Origin: a virus
DNA length: 39,797 nt
Virus record (IMG/VR): IMGVR_UViG_3300031857_000485
Location: 1 to 39,797 of that record
Direction: 5' to 3' (one strand)
Under the pieces are notes generated by a model. That model ran no database searches. It saw only the letters and a program-made list of their open reading frames with translations, and was not told where the DNA came from. Below, piece by piece: positions 23,669 to 30,036 of this stretch; positions within the stretch are counted from its first letter, which is position 1; each line of letters starts with the position of its first letter. The translations under genes were made by a program, and so were the position numbers.

Positions 23669-24249
23669 TAATCAAAAAAGAACATCTGCCATAAGCGAGT
23701 ATTATCTGGTCTAGAGCCAAAGTACCCGCCAGCACAATGAAGAGAACTTGCATCAAAGATCACAAGCCTATTAAACACGTTACCAATACAATCTACTGGC
23801 TCGAAAGGCGTACCGTCTAGGAAAGCTTGATCTGGGAAAACTTTATCGAAGTTAGGATCATTATAGGTTCTAGCTTTTGTTTCTCTATGCGCGATTAGAT
23901 TCGTACCAGTGTGAAAGGGAGCGTTAGGAGTTAGGTAAATCATTCCAGCCCACTTTTGCGCATCACAATGATATACTACGGGCTGGCCAGCGTAACACAT
24001 CTGAAACCTACCATTCATTCCGTGGCTTTCCCAAGCGGTAATGGCAGTACCCATTATAATCTCAAAGCGTTCTTTGAGCCCTGGCCATAGATACTGCTTC
24101 TCAGAACGACGACCAATAAACCCTCTACCTAGCCCGCCTTCTACGTATGGAACGTTCAAGGCATGCTGTCTAATACTTTCAGGATTAGCGTAGAAGTTCT
24201 CTACTACCCAAAGTTTTTTATCTCTAGAGCCAAGAGTATAGTCAACCAT
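23668..24249 (-). CDS. 2-oxoglutarate/Fe(II) oxygenase-like protein (DUF6445 type)
   Basis: This 193-residue protein has His94 and Asp96 (VYHCDAQKW), His171 (DASSLHCAGGYFG) and Arg185 (DNTRLWQMFFF), which fit the double-stranded beta-helix Fe/2OG site. WAGMIYLTPNAP before the core matches what I remember of DUF6445 proteins in aquatic phages. The reaction is unknown. It starts directly after the Bfd-like stop (TAA-ATG), so the two are tightly coupled. Confidence 0.75.
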   Translation of the reverse strand: MVDYTLGSRDKKLWVVENFYANPESIRQHALNVPYVEGGLGRGFIGRRSEKQYLWPGLKERFEIIMGTAITAWESHGMNGRFQMCYAGQPVVYHCDAQKWAGMIYLTPNAPFHTGTNLIAHRETKARTYNDPNFDKVFPDQAFLDGTPFEPVDCIGNVFNRLVIFDASSLHCAGGYFGSRPDNTRLWQMFFFD

Positions 24250-24363
24250 TTACTTCTTTCGTACACAAATACCGCATTTGATATCTTTTTCTCTCAGACG
24301 CTTCTTCAGCTCCTCTGGAGTATAATTTCTATCGCTGATATTACGACAGCTACACACTATCAA
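24250..24363 (-). CDS. Bfd-like [2Fe-2S] mini-ferredoxin, 37 residues
   Basis: The protein starts MIVCSCRNISDRNYT, continues PEELKKRLREKDIKCGICVRKK and stops. The CxC (Cys4, Cys6) and CGxC (Cys30, Cys33) spacing and the IVCSCxxIS start are those of bacterioferritin-associated ferredoxin, which carries one [2Fe-2S] cluster. It is shorter than the 64-residue cellular protein. The start is TTG at 24363 (GTG at 24357 also fits) inside the ligase gene's 3' end. It is immediately followed by the iron oxygenase gene, so it may supply electrons or iron; this is inference. Confidence 0.75.
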   Translation of the reverse strand: MIVCSCRNISDRNYTPEELKKRLREKDIKCGICVRKK

Positions 24364-25315
24364 CTCGACCTACAATTCTTGGGATGATTTCACCAGATCG
24401 AATAAGCTCAACTGTGCACCCGAGGGTGAGTCCAAGGGCGTTGATATATTCCATGTTATGTAAGGTGGCACGAGAGACGGTTGCGTCTCCCACCAAGACG
24501 GGCTCAAGTATGGCCACTGGGGATACGACACCGGTACGACCAACTTGCCATTCAACGTCAATAAGAGTTGTTGTAACTGCAGTAGGTTTTGGTTTAAGAG
24601 CATAAGCTGCTCTTGGATGCTTTGAAGTGTGGCCGGCGGCATTGAATTTTGCATTGTCATTCTCCCTTACAACAAATCCATCTGTTGGAAATTTGTCGGA
24701 TAGCTCTGGAGCTTTTACCGTTTTAAACCCTGCGTGCCAGAGCGCGCCCAAAGTATCAAAGTATGTGTTATAAAAACCTGGTACACAATCATATGCTACT
24801 ACAGTTAGGTCTCTGGTCTTAACTTCTTCTACGCTTTTTAGGTTCATAGCGCCTGCAGCGTAATTACGCGCGTTTTCTATGGTTTTAGGGGCTACAAGCT
24901 CTGCGTTAATTTGCACAGCTAGAGCGTCTGTAGGAAGTTCTATTGTAGCTGGCACGAGGTGCCGTAGTTTATCTGTTACGTCTAGACCTTTAATGCCATC
25001 ACCTCTAGTGAGGATTCGGTATAGCTTGAAAGTATTTTTTAACAGAAGGTGGCAGCAGTAAGTGATGCTTATAGCTGCGCCATCAAGTTTGACAGTTGTG
25101 ATTGGTTGTTCAAACTTAGGAGCAAGAACCTCTTCCCCGTAATGAACTTTCTGTAGAGAGTACATACGAAAAAAGTGCGGGACGCCTTTTACAGCGTCCG
25201 CACCTACTTTGTTGTAGCCTGATTTCTCCGCAAGGTTATCAAATTCCTCATCAGATATGATGGGAGCACCGTCGTAGTATGCTTTGCTTGCTTTGTCAAG
25301 GAGGTCTTTAATCAT
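24350..25315 (-). CDS. NAD-dependent DNA ligase, adenylation/OB subunit
   Basis: This 321-residue protein includes an Ia-like N-terminus (YYDGAPIISDEEFDNL, the NMN-binding Tyr and Asp), the adenylated Lys76 in TTVKLDGAAI, RILTRGDG, INAELVAPK, TDGFVVR and ALKPKP nucleotidyltransferase motifs, then the OB domain (VEWQVGRTGVVSPVA, RATLHNMEYI, VELIRSGEIIPRI). It ends where the zinc finger should begin. That remainder is the protein encoded at 20539-21261. The promoter at 25322 would start the mRNA at or near the ATG. Confidence 0.95.
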   Translation of the reverse strand: MIKDLLDKASKAYYDGAPIISDEEFDNLAEKSGYNKVGADAVKGVPHFFRMYSLQKVHYGEEVLAPKFEQPITTVKLDGAAISITYCCHLLLKNTFKLYRILTRGDGIKGLDVTDKLRHLVPATIELPTDALAVQINAELVAPKTIENARNYAAGAMNLKSVEEVKTRDLTVVAYDCVPGFYNTYFDTLGALWHAGFKTVKAPELSDKFPTDGFVVRENDNAKFNAAGHTSKHPRAAYALKPKPTAVTTTLIDVEWQVGRTGVVSPVAILEPVLVGDATVSRATLHNMEYINALGLTLGCTVELIRSGEIIPRIVGRVDSV

Positions 25316-25321
25316 TTAAGT

Positions 25322-25362
25322 ATTATGCCATAACTGGAGTTGAAAGTCAAGAACTATTTGCG
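25322..25362 (-). promoter_or_regulatory. Promoter for ligase subunit, probably leaderless
   Basis: The -35 TTGACT (25345-25350) and -10 CATAAT (25322-25327) are 17 bases apart, with AATAGTTC upstream. The TGA inside the -35 is the stop codon of the gene at 25347. The predicted start site, 7 bases below the -10, is the A of the ligase ATG (25315). Confidence 0.8.
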
Positions 25363-25889
25363 GGAACCCAATCAGGAATAGGTCGGTTTTTCCAAGAGAA
25401 AAGGTCAGACTTTTCGCCTATATAATATGCTCTATATGCAAAAATAGAGTTATCCGATTTGTATTGATCGGGCATAGCTTGAGTAGGTTGCGTAAACGGT
25501 AAATTTGGGATGTTATCAGGGTAACATGCCAGCATGTCTATAAGTTCACTAGACTTATGTGTTTTACCGTACCTATAAGTGTACTCTTGGCATAAAGCAA
25601 TGAATAAATCAGCCAAATACTCATAATTACTACGACTAGCTCTAGCCCAAATAGCTGATGGGTGATTTACGTGGGTAGCCTTATAAAGAACATCTTCTCT
25701 ATCGTCAGGCAGTACCCAGGTTTTTAGTCGTCGCCCAGACTCAGACAGCCGTATTCCTTCAACACCATCTATAACTCTATGAGCTGTAGAAAGTAACTGA
25801 GCGTATTCTAGAATCATCTTGACACAGTGCTTATCTACATGCTCACGAGCACATTTATTAACATCGTGGCTTAGATAGAAGATGTTCAA
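25347..25889 (-). CDS. Conserved phage protein (MNIFYLxxDxxxCA family), unknown function
   Basis: This 180-residue protein opens MNIFYLSHDVNKCAREHVDKH, then VKMILEYAQLLSTAHR. I recognise this as a family frequent in phages of aquatic bacteria, including cyanophages, but without an assigned function. The conserved His and Asp residues of the opening and HVNHPSAIWAR suggest a metal site. The C-terminus SWKNRPIPDWVPANSS ends in the promoter cassette. It overlaps the PC4-like gene by 4 bases. Confidence 0.75.
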   Translation of the reverse strand: MNIFYLSHDVNKCAREHVDKHCVKMILEYAQLLSTAHRVIDGVEGIRLSESGRRLKTWVLPDDREDVLYKATHVNHPSAIWARASRSNYEYLADLFIALCQEYTYRYGKTHKSSELIDMLACYPDNIPNLPFTQPTQAMPDQYKSDNSIFAYRAYYIGEKSDLFSWKNRPIPDWVPANSS

Positions 25890-26155
25890 ACGTAGATATC
25901 CTTCAGCAATTCACTAAAATGTTCTGCAATAGCTTGCTTACTTTCCCCAAGAGATAGAATCTCTAGGCAAGCTATGAATAATTGTTTGATGTTATCCAAG
26001 TCTAGGGGCATAACTACGCCATCTTTACCTGGGCACCAATTCTCATCAAAGTCCAAATAGTATTTACGTATATGGAGGTATTCTACTCCATTAAATACGT
26101 TGACAGTGACTCTCCATTGAAAGTCTTCAGTCTCATAAATGATACGATCATACAT
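25886..26155 (-). CDS. PC4/YdbC-like single-stranded DNA-binding protein
   Basis: This 89-residue protein matches the transcriptional coactivator p15/PC4 fold: WRVTVNVFNGVEYLHIRKYY (14-33), followed by WCPGKDGVVMPLDLDNIKQL (41-60) and a C-terminal helix. Such small beta-sheet dimers bind single-stranded or melted DNA. In a phage it could aid replication or transcription switching. It overlaps the next gene by 8 bases. Confidence 0.75.
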   Translation of the reverse strand: MYDRIIYETEDFQWRVTVNVFNGVEYLHIRKYYLDFDENWCPGKDGVVMPLDLDNIKQLFIACLEILSLGESKQAIAEHFSELLKDIYV

Positions 26156-26414
26156 TGTTTTTAAGGACGCTGGCTAAGGGAGCAACTGAAGTCACTAAAT
26201 CAGCGCGCACTAGTCTATAAGAATCCGTGTCCCAAGCCCAAGTTAAGACAGTATTTTCTGTCTCTTGTGCATGAGTACGCTTTTCTTTTATATATGGGGT
26301 ACTGAAGTCTACTGTAACAACATTATATTTTAACTTATTAGACTCTTGGCCTTTATAAGTGACTATCGCGTCGCCTGCTTCTTCAATTTTTCTTCTTAAT
26401 TCTTCTTTATTCAT
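26148..26414 (-). CDS. Small SH3-like beta-barrel phage protein
   Basis: This 88-residue protein has an N-terminal helix (MNKEELRRKIEEAG), then beta strands DAIVTYKG, KYNVVTVDFS and TVLTWAWDTDSYRLVRAD. The 'core threonine, then W-D-x-D-x-x-R' pattern resembles phage proteins called SH3 beta-barrel fold (DUF2693-type). Such proteins have no defined role. Assignment is by pattern only. Confidence 0.55.
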   Translation of the reverse strand: MNKEELRRKIEEAGDAIVTYKGQESNKLKYNVVTVDFSTPYIKEKRTHAQETENTVLTWAWDTDSYRLVRADLVTSVAPLASVLKNNV

Positions 26415-26445
26415 TATATCTCCAAGCAGTTGTGTAAAAGCTCTT

Positions 26446-26568
26446 TTACGTTACCGCCTGATATATGAAAACCCAGAAAGCAATACTGAGGGCTAATACT
26501 AGTACTAGCCCCCAGTTGAAGTTTTTAATCGGCTGGAGTAAAGTCCAAATAATATTTTTCACCAACAT
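26446..26568 (-). CDS. 40-residue membrane peptide overlapping the next gene's end
   Basis: The peptide starts MLVKNIIWTLLQPIKNFNW and then has one hydrophobic segment, GLVLVLALSIAFWVFIY, before QAVT. It begins at an ATG with AGGA upstream, inside the last 44 bases of the 26525-26788 gene and in another frame. It fills an otherwise empty gap. A small phage membrane protein is likely, but no function is known. Confidence 0.5.
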   Translation of the reverse strand: MLVKNIIWTLLQPIKNFNWGLVLVLALSIAFWVFIYQAVT

Positions 26569-26788
26569 CAAATTTTCCTATAAGGGCTGGGTTTGCAACA
26601 GCTAAGCTAAGGACGCCGGAGGGCGAAAATTTAGCATAAGTATTATCCTCATCGCTACCATCTGCAGGGTAACTTTTAGCCGCAACAGCAGAAAACTCTA
26701 AAGTTTCTTGCAAAACAGGACCATCGTCATTCTCTCTATAGCGATTAGTGATTGCGTTAAGTCTCATTTTTGCACGCATTGTAGTCAT
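26525..26788 (-). CDS. Conserved small phage protein
   Basis: This 87-residue protein has a strong ribosome site (TAGGAG). Its pattern is MRAKMRLNAI, ETLEFSAVAA, DEDNTYAKFSPSGVLSLAVANPALIGKF and GEKYYLDF. I recognise it as a short protein common to many unrelated tailed phages with 'SEDNTFA-x-x-TPSG-x-L' in the middle, function unknown. It is directly preceded by tRNA-like genes on the same transcript. Confidence 0.75.
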   Translation of the reverse strand: MTTMRAKMRLNAITNRYRENDDGPVLQETLEFSAVAAKSYPADGSDEDNTYAKFSPSGVLSLAVANPALIGKFDVGEKYYLDFTPAD

Positions 26789-26805
26789 TATATTCTCCTA
26801 AAAAT

Positions 26806-26879
26806 TGGCACCCCCGGCCGGCTTCGAACACGGCGACCTCCGAGGAACTTGTCTCGGGCTCTCGCTGAGCTACGGGGGC
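26806..26879 (-). tRNA. tRNA-like gene, identity undetermined, abnormal arms
   Basis: This 74-base element ends in encoded CCA. The acceptor GCCCCCG pairs with CGGGGGT, the D-stem GCTC/GAGC has a loop of only five bases without the GG pair, and the anticodon stem CCGAG/CTCGG encloses eight bases (ACAAGTTC) with no U33. The T-loop TTCGAAG is normal, but its stem GCCGG/CCGGC pairs only if a T is bulged. Tertiary-contact bases are therefore missing. It may be a decayed tRNA or a tRNA mimic. No anticodon is assigned. Confidence 0.6.
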
Positions 26880-26885
26880 ATAAAG

Positions 26886-26979
26886 TGGTACTTCCTGCGG
26901 GATTCGAACCCACGACGCTCTCCTATCTGGAGACGATACAGTTTATAAAACTGGTGTTTTACCGCTAAACTAAGGAAGT
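26886..26979 (-). tRNA. tRNA gene with UAU-type anticodon loop and long variable arm
   Basis: Acceptor ACTTCCT/AGGAAGT with discriminator A and encoded CCA, D-stem GTTT/AAAC with GG in the loop, and T-arm GTGGG-TTCGAAT-CCCGC are all normal. The anticodon loop TTTATAA gives anticodon UAU (Ile, AUA codon). The variable region is 24 bases with its own hairpin TCTCC/GGAGA, a class II feature expected for Leu, Ser or Tyr rather than Ile. The top anticodon-stem pair is a C-T mismatch. It lies 1 base from the preceding gene's stop codon. Confidence 0.8.
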
Positions 26980-26980
26980 A

Positions 26981-27601
26981 TTAAGCTGCTTTTTTGAATA
27001 CTTGGTATCGAACAACTCTGCCGGATGGGCTAGAAGGTTCGATTACTTTTTCTTCGTGAATAATCCCAAGACTAGTAAGCCATGAATCAAATAGTGCTTT
27101 ACGAGCTGTGGGGCTAGTACGTGTATCATACTTCATCACCATAGCGTAGACACGCTCCCAGCCACCAAACATAGCGGCTGATTTAGTGCCTTCCATTTCC
27201 TGCCAACTACGGCCGGCCATGTAGCCCCGAGCAATATGAGTTGCACGAGCTTCCGCACGAACAACATCAATACGATGACGCTCTAGCGAAATACGCTGAT
27301 TATTCATCTTTTTGATGAATAGGTCAGAAGGCTGTCTTTTTTGAAGGTTAATGTTGAGGATTTGGATTCGGTTACGAATCTGGGTAAGTCGAGTGAATAG
27401 AACACGACGCTCTACTTCATGTTCCCGAGAATCTTCAATGCTTTTGATAGCATCAAGGATTTTATTCATCTTCGCCTGAAGGCGCTCAACTTGGTATGCA
27501 TAATAACGCTTAGAGCGTTGCATACACTTTTGTTCTTGTTGTTTAATAATACGAGTCTCCGCAGCAAGGCTGAGAGCTTTAACTTTGAGTTCAATTGACA
27601 T
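26981..27601 (-). CDS. Coiled-coil basic protein, unknown function
   Basis: This 206-residue protein starts after a good ribosome site (AAGGAAATC). Residues 1-130 are highly helical and basic, with heptad-like stretches (RLQAKMNKILDAIKSIED, HEVERRVLFTRLTQIRNR). Residues 130-206 look like a compact domain (GYMAGRSWQEMEGT, WLTSLGIIHEEKVIEP). No family is recognised. It lies between tRNA-like genes and behind a leader with possible regulatory pairing, so its translation may be controlled. Confidence 0.6.
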   Translation of the reverse strand: MSIELKVKALSLAAETRIIKQQEQKCMQRSKRYYAYQVERLQAKMNKILDAIKSIEDSREHEVERRVLFTRLTQIRNRIQILNINLQKRQPSDLFIKKMNNQRISLERHRIDVVRAEARATHIARGYMAGRSWQEMEGTKSAAMFGGWERVYAMVMKYDTRTSPTARKALFDSWLTSLGIIHEEKVIEPSSPSGRVVRYQVFKKAA

Positions 27602-27722
27602 GTTAGATTTCCTTATGATTTTTTAAATTAATGAATAGGTGTTTTTCAGGCTTCCTATCCACTAAGGAGGTGCTCTAGCATGGTATTCAACCGTGGTTCG
27701 TCATTATTGTTTTCCTTAAATG
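27602..27722 (-). promoter_or_regulatory. Leader RNA with micro-ORF and anti-Shine-Dalgarno-like element
   Basis: Between a tRNA-like gene and the 27601 ATG, the minus strand has a strong ribosome site (TAAGGA, 27713-27718) 8 bases before a five-codon ORF (27687-27704, MTNHG). CACCTCCTTA follows at 27663-27672, identical to the 16S rRNA 3' tail. Then comes a seven-pair hairpin GGATAGG/CCTATTC and the gene's own TAAGGA site (27610-27615). The anti-SD-like element can pair with either TAAGGA. Regulatory function is inference. Confidence 0.4.
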
Positions 27723-27791
27723 TGGTGCGCTCGGAGGGACTCAAACCCTCTACCAATTGGATTGAAAGCCTAGGTCCCGTCTGGCGAGCGC
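27723..27791 (-). tRNA. Short tRNA-like gene without a normal D-arm
   Basis: This 69-base element sits 14 bases below a promoter start. Acceptor GCGCTCG/CGAGCGC, discriminator A, encoded CCA and T-arm GAGGG-TTTGAGT-CCCTC are good. Only 34 bases join acceptor and T-arm, against about 41 normally. I find no regular D-arm, and the anticodon region (AGG-CTTTCAAT-CCA) has only two firm pairs. A UUC (Glu) or UCA reading is possible but unproven. It is either degenerate or a D-armless mimic. Confidence 0.6.
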
Positions 27792-27811
27792 ATTACTGAT
27801 TTATTACGTTA

Positions 27812-27852
27812 AGTATAGCCCAACTTGAGATCGCTGTCAAGAACTATTTTTA
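27812..27852 (-). promoter_or_regulatory. Near-consensus promoter for tRNA-like genes and downstream operon
   Basis: Perfect -35 TTGACA (27835-27840), 17-base spacer and -10 TATACT (27812-27817), with AAAAATAGTTC upstream. The stop codon TGA of the upstream methyltransferase gene lies within the -35. Transcription would start about 27805. Confidence 0.9.
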
Positions 27853-29063
27853 AGAGCTGTGGTGTCGAACATATAATCCCTCGCTACTTTTATAAGATTA
27901 GAAGTATCTTTGTTCGGACTAGCTACGGGCACGCTTGCGTGTACCCACCAATCTTCAAAACTTTTTCCCACAGTGAAGGCTACGTCAGATACTATCAGTT
28001 CATAATTATGAGCGCGCAAGTAAGCTCTAGATTGTTCTCTAATAGTTGGGTCTGCATAAAAGTCATGCTCAAAAGTGATAGCGTTAAATTTATACTCGTT
28101 AAAAGGTATGCGCTTAAGAATCTCTAGCGATACAGTTGGCGGGTCGCAATCTATCTGTAGATAGTCTATAACTTTGGGAGCATTGTTTTCTTTTAGTATT
28201 TGAGAATAGTCTAGCTTTAAAGCGTCTGAATTGTAAGAAGGGCCGGGGCGTTCTTTTCTAAAACGCTGTATAACCGCAAAGTCTATATCAATAGATATAC
28301 CTCTCCAGTAGAAGTCCTTCTCAAGTAAATAAGTGTTGTTATTTTTAAACGGATCGGCGCAACCTATTTCTAAGAAGTATCCAGCCTGTTTACCCTTATT
28401 TGCCATTAGCACAAACAAGTCTTGATAAGCCTGAGAGTAGTTTCTTACTATTCTTTCAGCCCCTGGGAACTTACGTTTAAGAGCAGGGTACTGATCTTGT
28501 GTATACTTTGTCCAACTTTCTGGGTGTCCAATACTATGTATGTTTCTAAGAACATATCCCTGGTAATCGGCATTCAGCGTATCTAACCTCATCCATAAGG
28601 AGTGCATCATCTCCCTGGATTCCTCAGTATTCCCGATCCACCACGCAGCTACAGCTTTTGCAAATTCAAGAGCGTATTTTCCTGGGTAGTCTAGTAGCTT
28701 ATTGCCTTCGATGGCACACTTCAAGCCTATACTACTTACCATATAGGAATCGTGCCAGTTCTGCTGCCACTCATAGTATTGAGCTAAGTGAAAATAGGCT
28801 TCTGGTTGATGCGGCGCTAGAGCTATACATCGTTTTAGTAATGGAATAACCGTCTCGAACCTCCCCCCAGCTTTTTTGAAGCAAATAGCTGTACGAAGAA
28901 GCGCTTCGTAAATCATTATAGGTGATGTAAAGTTATCAGCAGCTTTAAGGTAGTGGGTGGCAGCAGAAGCTATTTGCCCTTGTTGCTCATACTCGTATCC
29001 TAGCATGAAGTTTACCGAAGGGTCCTTAGGGGTCTCTACGTACTTAAGAAGTAATGAAGTCAT
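27837..29063 (-). CDS. TPR and FkbM-like methyltransferase fusion
   Basis: This is a 408-residue protein. Residues 1-110 are tetratricopeptide-like (GYEYEQQGQIASAATHYLKA, then FHLAQYYEWQQNWHDSYMVS). From about residue 210 it is a Rossmann methyltransferase: SQAYQDLFVLM, FLEIGCADPFKNNNTYLLE for SAM and YLQIDCDPPTVSLEIL for the FkbM motif. TPR-methyltransferases of this kind occur with glycosyltransferases in capsule and glycan loci. It overlaps the upstream propeller gene by 20 bases. Confidence 0.8.
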   Translation of the reverse strand: MTSLLLKYVETPKDPSVNFMLGYEYEQQGQIASAATHYLKAADNFTSPIMIYEALLRTAICFKKAGGRFETVIPLLKRCIALAPHQPEAYFHLAQYYEWQQNWHDSYMVSSIGLKCAIEGNKLLDYPGKYALEFAKAVAAWWIGNTEESREMMHSLWMRLDTLNADYQGYVLRNIHSIGHPESWTKYTQDQYPALKRKFPGAERIVRNYSQAYQDLFVLMANKGKQAGYFLEIGCADPFKNNNTYLLEKDFYWRGISIDIDFAVIQRFRKERPGPSYNSDALKLDYSQILKENNAPKVIDYLQIDCDPPTVSLEILKRIPFNEYKFNAITFEHDFYADPTIREQSRAYLRAHNYELIVSDVAFTVGKSFEDWWVHASVPVASPNKDTSNLIKVARDYMFDTTALKNSS

Positions 29064-30015
29064 TTAAAACATCCTCGTGCATCTCTAGAATAAAAGCACT
29101 GTTATCTTGGAACCCGAAGGTCATTAAAGCTTTGCCGTCTTTGAAAGCTAGCCCACAACAAAACTCAATATCTGCGCCCATAAAGGAGAAATCATTGGAG
29201 CAACCAATAATCTTTAAGTCTTTATCAAAGCGTACAAATCTGTGTCTATATGTAGCGTTTTTAGCCCCTAGATCGCTACGGTGTAGATAGACTTCGTGAG
29301 TAATAGCTAGGTAACCGCCTTGGAAAGGCACGACTTGTGAGCCGCCTCGTAAATCTGCTTGAAAGCTAAATGGATTACCATGTATTACTTTTATAAGGGT
29401 TTTTCCATCCTTATACTGAACTACCTCAGTAGGAGAGCACCACTTTATGTAAGTAAAAGAATCTTCGCCTAAGACAGGCATCCAATTTTTTTCGCAATAA
29501 GTATTATCCGCACCAGTGCTAGGTATGCGTACTCTGCTAACTTCTTGTACTTTTTCTGGGCTTATTGTAATTTCTGATAGTTCCATACGACCAACTCCAT
29601 TAGTGGTAGTATCTCTACGCACTCCGGTCATATAGAATTTGTCGTCTACTTTTAGTAATCGAGCATCTTCTAGCCCTATGAACTCCCAGATAGGTACTAC
29701 ATCAAGCAATGATGTGTCTACAGGCTGAAACCACTTAATAGTTAAGTCGTCATTTAGTTCAGCAATAAAATTAAATGTTCTAAGGGTTTTATCATCATCA
29801 GGATGTATGTACTGAAGGGGCCCCCAAAAATGTTGATACCGCTGACTCTCATTATGATATAGTATGTAGTTAAGAACTCGTATATTTACGAGGATTCTAT
29901 CTCCATCCAAAAAAATAGAGGGATTCATAGTTCCCATGCCCTTTGTTACCGAAGCCGGTAACATGAGCTGAACTAATCGTCCCCCATGCTGTAGTGCTAA
30001 TTGTGCTAAGTTCAC
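29044..30015 (-). CDS. GH130/GH32-like beta-propeller protein
   Basis: This 323-residue protein starts at GTG. Regular beta blades each carry an aromatic/acidic turn: NPSIFLDGDRILVNIR, EFIGLEDARLLKVDDKFY (acid pair at 116-117), CEKNWMPVLGEDSFTYI, RGGSQVVPFQGGYLAITHE and ADIEFCCGLAFKDGKALMTF. The GLEDAR and EKNW-x-P motifs resemble five-bladed glycoside phosphorylase/hydrolase propellers (GH130 and relatives). Catalytic competence cannot be judged. It sits in the glycan/fibre cluster, so host sugar processing or fibre glycan trimming is plausible. Confidence 0.6.
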   Translation of the reverse strand: MNLAQLALQHGGRLVQLMLPASVTKGMGTMNPSIFLDGDRILVNIRVLNYILYHNESQRYQHFWGPLQYIHPDDDKTLRTFNFIAELNDDLTIKWFQPVDTSLLDVVPIWEFIGLEDARLLKVDDKFYMTGVRRDTTTNGVGRMELSEITISPEKVQEVSRVRIPSTGADNTYCEKNWMPVLGEDSFTYIKWCSPTEVVQYKDGKTLIKVIHGNPFSFQADLRGGSQVVPFQGGYLAITHEVYLHRSDLGAKNATYRHRFVRFDKDLKIIGCSNDFSFMGADIEFCCGLAFKDGKALMTFGFQDNSAFILEMHEDVLNDFITS

Positions 30016-30036
30016 TTGATTATTTTCCTAATCATT

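Noticed and set aside
26708-26968. Plus-strand ORF containing LPAGFEPTTL
   Set aside because: This peptide is the classic translation of an antisense tRNA T-arm; the ORF runs through two tRNA-like genes.
27680-27799. 39-codon plus-strand ORF behind a perfect TAAGGAGGTG site
   Set aside because: It runs antisense through a tRNA-like gene in a region with no other plus-strand genes. The SD-like sequence is better explained as the complement of the anti-SD element on the gene strand.
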